Positions 59,373 through 64,000 of a stretch of DNA of 64,000 bases are shown piece after piece. The DNA is taken from the NCBI GenBank assembly GCA_000733355.1, contig JNVV01000039.1:298627-362626 (forward strand). Reading direction: 5' to 3'. Within the stretch, counting starts at the first letter, position 1, and each line of letters begins with the position of its first letter. The stretch is from Falciphora oryzae. Taxonomy: Eukaryota > Ascomycota > Sordariomycetes > Magnaporthales > Magnaporthaceae. Made by a program: the position numbers and the translations under genes. The notes beneath the pieces were generated by a model, which made no database searches, was not told where the DNA came from, and saw only the letters and a list, made by a program, of their open reading frames with translations.

Positions 59373-61732
59373 GGTGATGGGTATGTATGAATAGTTGGTT
59401 TAAGAGGTGGAGCTCCCTGGGGGAGGATCGATCTGGCGACGCGGGATACGCAAGCTGAATGCAGAATATGCGAATATAGTGGTTGTAGTTGGCAAAGTGC
59501 TCGCTGAGCTTGGATGAAGTGAAAGTTCCAAGGAAATATGGAAAGAAATGGAGGAAAGGAAATGGGAGGATGAGAGGTCTCTTTGAGGCTCAAGAGGCTG
59601 ATGGAGGATGGGGAGAAGGAATGTGAAGGGTGCCAGCGGAGGAGGGGTGGAAGAGGTTTATATCTTCACTTCACCACTCTCTAGACACGCGAGGATCCGA
59701 GCTAGGCCGGGGTGGCGCTCGTGGTGATGCAGGGTAGTAGGCAAGGCCCCGTCTGTAAGCGGCGCGGTGCGCAGCCAGGTCCGCTTCGAGGAGGGTGTCA
59801 TCCAGAGCCCAGTCTCCACGCTTGGACTCCCCTGCGTGACTGAGAGGTTTCTTCGCACCCTTGGAAGGGGAATCGAAATGTTTGCGGATCTGTTGCAGGG
59901 ACACCGTTGGGGCTGCAAGGAGAGGAGGAGATGTGGTGGAGAACGGAGGGGTGTGGTGTTGACCCAGGTCCAAGGACGGCCGCGGCCAGAACAAGGGCTG
60001 GCCCTGGCTTTGTGTTCGGGAAACGGAGCTTGCGCAGACACCCTTGCCCGTCCAGAAGATGGATGATGGCTGTAGGGGCAGCCTGCAGAACGTGGAAAAC
60101 GGGGGAAAGGCTCAAAAATACGCTCAGAAAGAAACACAAGGAGAATGCTCGGTCATGGCCGAGAGATGACGCTTGTCCCGATGAAAAAGGAGAGCTGTGG
60201 CGAGGGAGAGCTCTGGCGGATATCAACCCAGCGCGATGGCGCAGCCAACAATCCCAAATCCAATGTATCCTCCCTTTCTCCAGACACATTTCTCACCTCC
60301 CCTCGTAACGGCGTATGTAAGAGGCACCTGTCTCGTCCACCTCGCTCCCTTTCTTAGAGTCAGATGAGGAGAGGGAGGACAGCAGGACGGTGGAGCGGGA
60401 GGGTGGTCGCCAAAGACGGCCGTGGCAATCTGCCCTGTGAGCGCCGCGGGCGGGAACTTGCCTGGGCGTGGTCACCCGCCTCCACTCGTGCCCCTCGTGG
60501 CAGCCCATACCAAGAACGAGGCGCCGGAAAAGCGAAGATAGGACCCGCCATCGCGAGCAACGAAAACAAAACGCCAGGGTGGAGGGGGAAGGGAAAAAAG
60601 GAAGCAGAAAAAAAAAAAAGTAGAAGGCTGTGTGCATCTGCTAGCGCGGTCAAGGTCAGTGCTGTCTTCGTCGTGCCAAACACCACCCACCCCTGGCCGG
60701 CCTGGCTGCGATGTGGTCCGGGCTGCCCCTGACGCAAGTCAAGACTTTTCCAGTCGTGCGTCTAAATTTCGAACAAGGGTCCTGTTGGAGGGGAATCCTG
60801 GGAGGGCAGGTGCGGCCGGGAGCGGCTGGGGGGTGCTTGTCCGGACCCCCATCCAAGAAAACGGCACAGCAAAATTGGACGTCCATTGCAGGACAAGCGA
60901 GATCTTGTGGGTCCGCTGGGCTGCCAGGCCGACGTTTGTCCGCGGACCCAAGCGCAAAAACGGAGGAGGAGCGAGCAGGCGCGACGGTCGCAAAGAAAAA
61001 AAAAACCGAAGGAAAAAAAGCCGCCAGGTCAAGACCGTAGCGTGCTTGGCTACATCTCTAGCTCGTCGCGGCTGTCGACCCTGCGCGATCCGCACGGGTG
61101 ACAGGTGTCTGCCTGGTGTTGCTTCCTTTCTTTTGTCATTCTGGGCCGGAAAAAAAAAAAAACGGCCAGCCTCGAATATCGGGTCTTGGGTGTGTTTACA
61201 GCTACCTCATTCGGATAGCCGCCGCCGCGGGGACAGCGCTGAGAGGCCTGCTAGGGCACCCACCGTGATCCAAATTTATAGCATGCTCAAAGACACGGCC
61301 CACATTCCGTGATCTCCAGCGGTGCCGGACGGCGGCGTACAACGCTCCCCGCTGGGCGGTCACCTTGATTCTGGCTCCAGCAGCCCACCTGGAGCGAACT
61401 CCTCCAGCTTCCAAAAGAACGCAAGCGCTCTCTCGGCGTGGATCTGTAGGCCGAATAGAGTGACAGAAAATTAACCAAGAGGGGTTAATTCTGCTGCTTG
61501 CGCAAGATGATGATGACAGCGGGGTTTTTTTTTCTGCTGATCGGATCGTTTTGAAGCCGCACGCTAAGGATTCTGCGAGGCTGGTGTCAGAAGCGCAGCC
61601 CGGGGCGGTGGGTGGGCATGTGAGCCCTCGTAAAATCCGCGCTGTCGAAACGGGAGAAAGCAAACGCACAGCGCGACAGCTGCAAGTGTCCTGCAATGCA
61701 TCTCGCTGCATCCACCCTGGCCTGGCCTGCTT

Positions 61733-61751
61733 CTGCTGCTGCTGCTGCTGG
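61733..61751. repeat. CTG microsatellite
   Basis: Short CTG/CTT-type trinucleotide run (CTTCTGCTGCTGCTGCTG). Confidence 0.75.
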
Positions 61752-63108
61752 CTAGGGAAAGCTCCTCGCCGCGCACTTACAAAATCATCCGTCAGATGCA
61801 GGCCTGCAGCAGCCTCCGCTCGTCAAGCCGCCTCTTTTCTGCTTGCTGACCTTTTCCACTTGGAATGGTCCCCGGCTGGCCCTGCCTGCCCGATTCGGCG
61901 TAGTCGGCCCCTCACCACCACGATGTTCTGACCAAGGAAGCTGCATGGTGGCCGCCCGCCAACAATGTCCGCACTAACACAACCGTGGCCAAAGTCCGCG
62001 GGACGGCTGATAAGGTCGCGAGGTTGTTGGTACTTTGTGGGCTTCTTGCTTGCAAATTTAGAACGGCCCGGCGGATGGGCCACATTTGTGGAAGCCTGCA
62101 TCTCTGGGTTGGCCGGGTGCCACACACCCTCTCGCCATCCCGTCTGACTGCTGAGTGGCTGGAGCCGCTGGAATGGCCTTCTCCCGACCACTCTAATTAC
62201 GACGGCGGTACGGGGGAGAAATTGGCCAGATTCACTTTTTTCTTGGACTCCCGATATGGGGTTTCCGCCGCACCGATGGCACGCAGGATCGAGAATATTG
62301 GCCGAGTGTAATTGTGAATACAGGTAGGTGTGTATGCTTGGTTCGCACTGCAACATTGGATTTCGTCGTATGGTGCACTAATGGTGTCCAGTCTTCGCAT
62401 CCTTCGCGCAGTCTCCTGCCACCGTTTTTCTTCTCTGCCTCCGTTTCTTCCATTCATGACATGCTCGGTCCACGCCCGCAATCAATCGCACAGACCTCAT
62501 CTGTTTCCTGCCTTGCCTGGTCTGTTTGTGGGGGGTTTTTCCTGCAGGGCACTGGCTCCTTAGTGCTGGCCCCTCAGCCTGATTGTTGCCGTCTCCCACA
62601 CGGGCTTCCTCTTGCCAGATGCGGCAAAAAGGCGACCCCTGAAAATGCAACCAGACTTTCTTGGGGCCTGACTCTCTAGGAAACCTCGTCGTCGTTGCTT
62701 TTCCATTGCGCACGGCAGACACATTTCCACGGCGTCGCGTCGGGGCGTGGAGATGGATTTTCAGGTACGTAAAAGTTTACTTGCCATCGCAGGGTGCCAG
62801 TCCGCAATCAAAGTGCGACGGTCGTACTTGATCCCCCCTCTTTTTTGTTGGTGATGACTGCCGCAGCGATGTCGTTCATGTTGACACATGGGTTGTCACT
62901 GTCTCAGGTGGATGTCTCGGATCGCTTCCAGATGGTGCGGGTTGATTGTCTCATGGATATCAGCCTATGTGGCAGAGAAACAACGTCTGTTACCCAAAAG
63001 GGGCTGCCATACGATGTTTGGCGTGCCATTTCAACGTGCGCCTCCCTCAGGCGGCGCAAACGCCTACGTCCCTACTTGGCGTCGATCACCAACGTCCAAG
63101 GCAGGGTT

Positions 63109-63132
63109 AAAAAAAAAAAAAAAAAAAAAAAA
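63109..63132. repeat. poly-A tract (A24)
   Basis: Uninterrupted homopolymer in gene-free DNA. Confidence 0.9.
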
Positions 63133-64000
63133 GCCTCGAGAAGAAAAGAAGAAGGCAAACACAGAAATGAGGATGACTTGCATGCAAGGGAGATTCGGAT
63201 GCCGTTCGGGGCCGCTGCACAATGACAGGCGAAGGAACTTTGCCCAGAATAAAAATAAACTTTAACGGCCACAGACAACAACAGAATGGTGGCGGGGAGG
63301 CTGTGGCATGCACTGCACCACTACGCTTCCCATGTGGCCGGAAAATAGTGCGGATCTAGATGAAGCCGATCGAGTCTTGCCAAAAGGGAGTGTGGGATCC
63401 ATGGCATCGGCGGCGCAGACTGATGCTCACTGGCTCATCCAACGCCGTTGCTGACCAGCATCCCCACCTCATCCATCATGACTGCTGCGAACGCCCCAAG
63501 ACTGACCCCTAAAATAGGCGAGATGTTAGATTTGTGTGAGCGGGAGTCGAAAAAGAAGACTTACGTACGCCCATCGCCGGCTCGCATCCTGCCTGCCATA
63601 ATCCTTCCCATCCCATATTCTGGGCCCTGTCTGCCTACCTGTCGATTAACCTAACCAGACTGTTGGGACCTGTGTCGGACGGCCGGTCATGCGCTAGCCC
63701 CGTTGAGGCGCAAACAACACAAAGTTCACATCAGAGGAAATTGAAGGACGCGACGACAGCGTCAGTGCGGAAAATCGGGTATGGAGCCTCGCAAGGACGG
63801 GGCAGTCAGTGGGTTGAATCCTGACATCCTGACAGCTGGAGGCGGCTGAGGACCCGCATGCTACCAACTCGCTGTTGGTTCTTCCCCCTGTCTCGTCTTT
63901 TTGAAATAATCCAGGCCGACAGCGGAGCAGCCCGGTCGAAAAAATCCGGCCTAATGGGCCCGGTTTCAGGGGCAACCAGAAACCTTCAATCTAGTCTTAT

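Larger units (their letters stand above)
59373..64000. other. 4.6-kb interval, no supportable gene
   Basis: Starts with the DUF3455 promoter. ORFs are short, overlap on both strands and carry no motifs I recognise. Contains a CTG microsatellite near 61733-61751, several A-runs (near 60610 and 61150) and A24 at 63109-63132. It may hold regulatory DNA of a gene beyond the window. Confidence 0.4.

Overview
The window looks like nuclear DNA of a filamentous ascomycete, most likely a Sordariomycete. Genes carry short spliceosomal introns (about 50-330 nt) with GTATGT, GTAAGT or GTGAGT donors and CTAAC or CTGAC branch points close to the acceptor. Exons are GC-rich. Several families are typical of Pezizomycotina: a CFEM protein, DUF3455, DUF3602 and a NACHT-ankyrin NLR. 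I could not identify the species. I resolved 19 protein genes by joining exons across introns; 14 lie on the minus strand. I found no rRNA, tRNA or CRISPR array. All exon joins were made by reading splice signals and reading frame, without transcripts.

Layout. 0.1-7.2 kb: a secreted threonine-rich protein broken by an in-frame TAG, a CBS-domain protein, a lipocalin-like protein with an odd 3' splice site, and an NAD-binding SDR-family protein. 7.2-11.7 kb: gene-poor, with poly-T/A runs and a 17-bp tandem repeat. 11.7-22.6 kb: actin-capping protein beta, a BAH protein with a split PHD finger (possible Polycomb reader), vacuolar effluxer Atg22, and a small DUF3602 protein. 24.7-32.0 kb: the fungal adenylate cyclase (RA, LRR, PP2C-like and cyclase domains), followed by a 4.4-kb gene-free stretch that holds a 362-bp MITE with TA target duplication. 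36.4-46.8 kb: RTC4, dynamitin, ribosomal protein S28, the molybdopterin synthase small subunit, a PSI-like membrane protein and COG4. 47.1-51.6 kb: an NLR-type gene with alpha/beta hydrolase, NACHT and ankyrin domains; its ankyrin end carries three almost identical 90-bp units. 52.2-59.4 kb: the Golgi Ca2+/Mn2+ ATPase Pmr1, a CFEM GPI-type protein and a secreted DUF3455 protein. 59.4-64 kb: no supportable gene.

Most genes are unrelated housekeeping or signalling genes in no obvious cluster. Two pairs share a promoter region (dynamitin/rps28 and pmr1/CFEM), and the molybdopterin synthase and PSI-protein genes converge with 75 bp between stops. The parts that most repay a second look are the NLR with its recent repeat amplification, the split PHD finger, the MITE, the interrupted secreted-protein gene, and small departures from canonical motifs in the molybdopterin synthase subunit, the SDR and the lipocalin-like gene.
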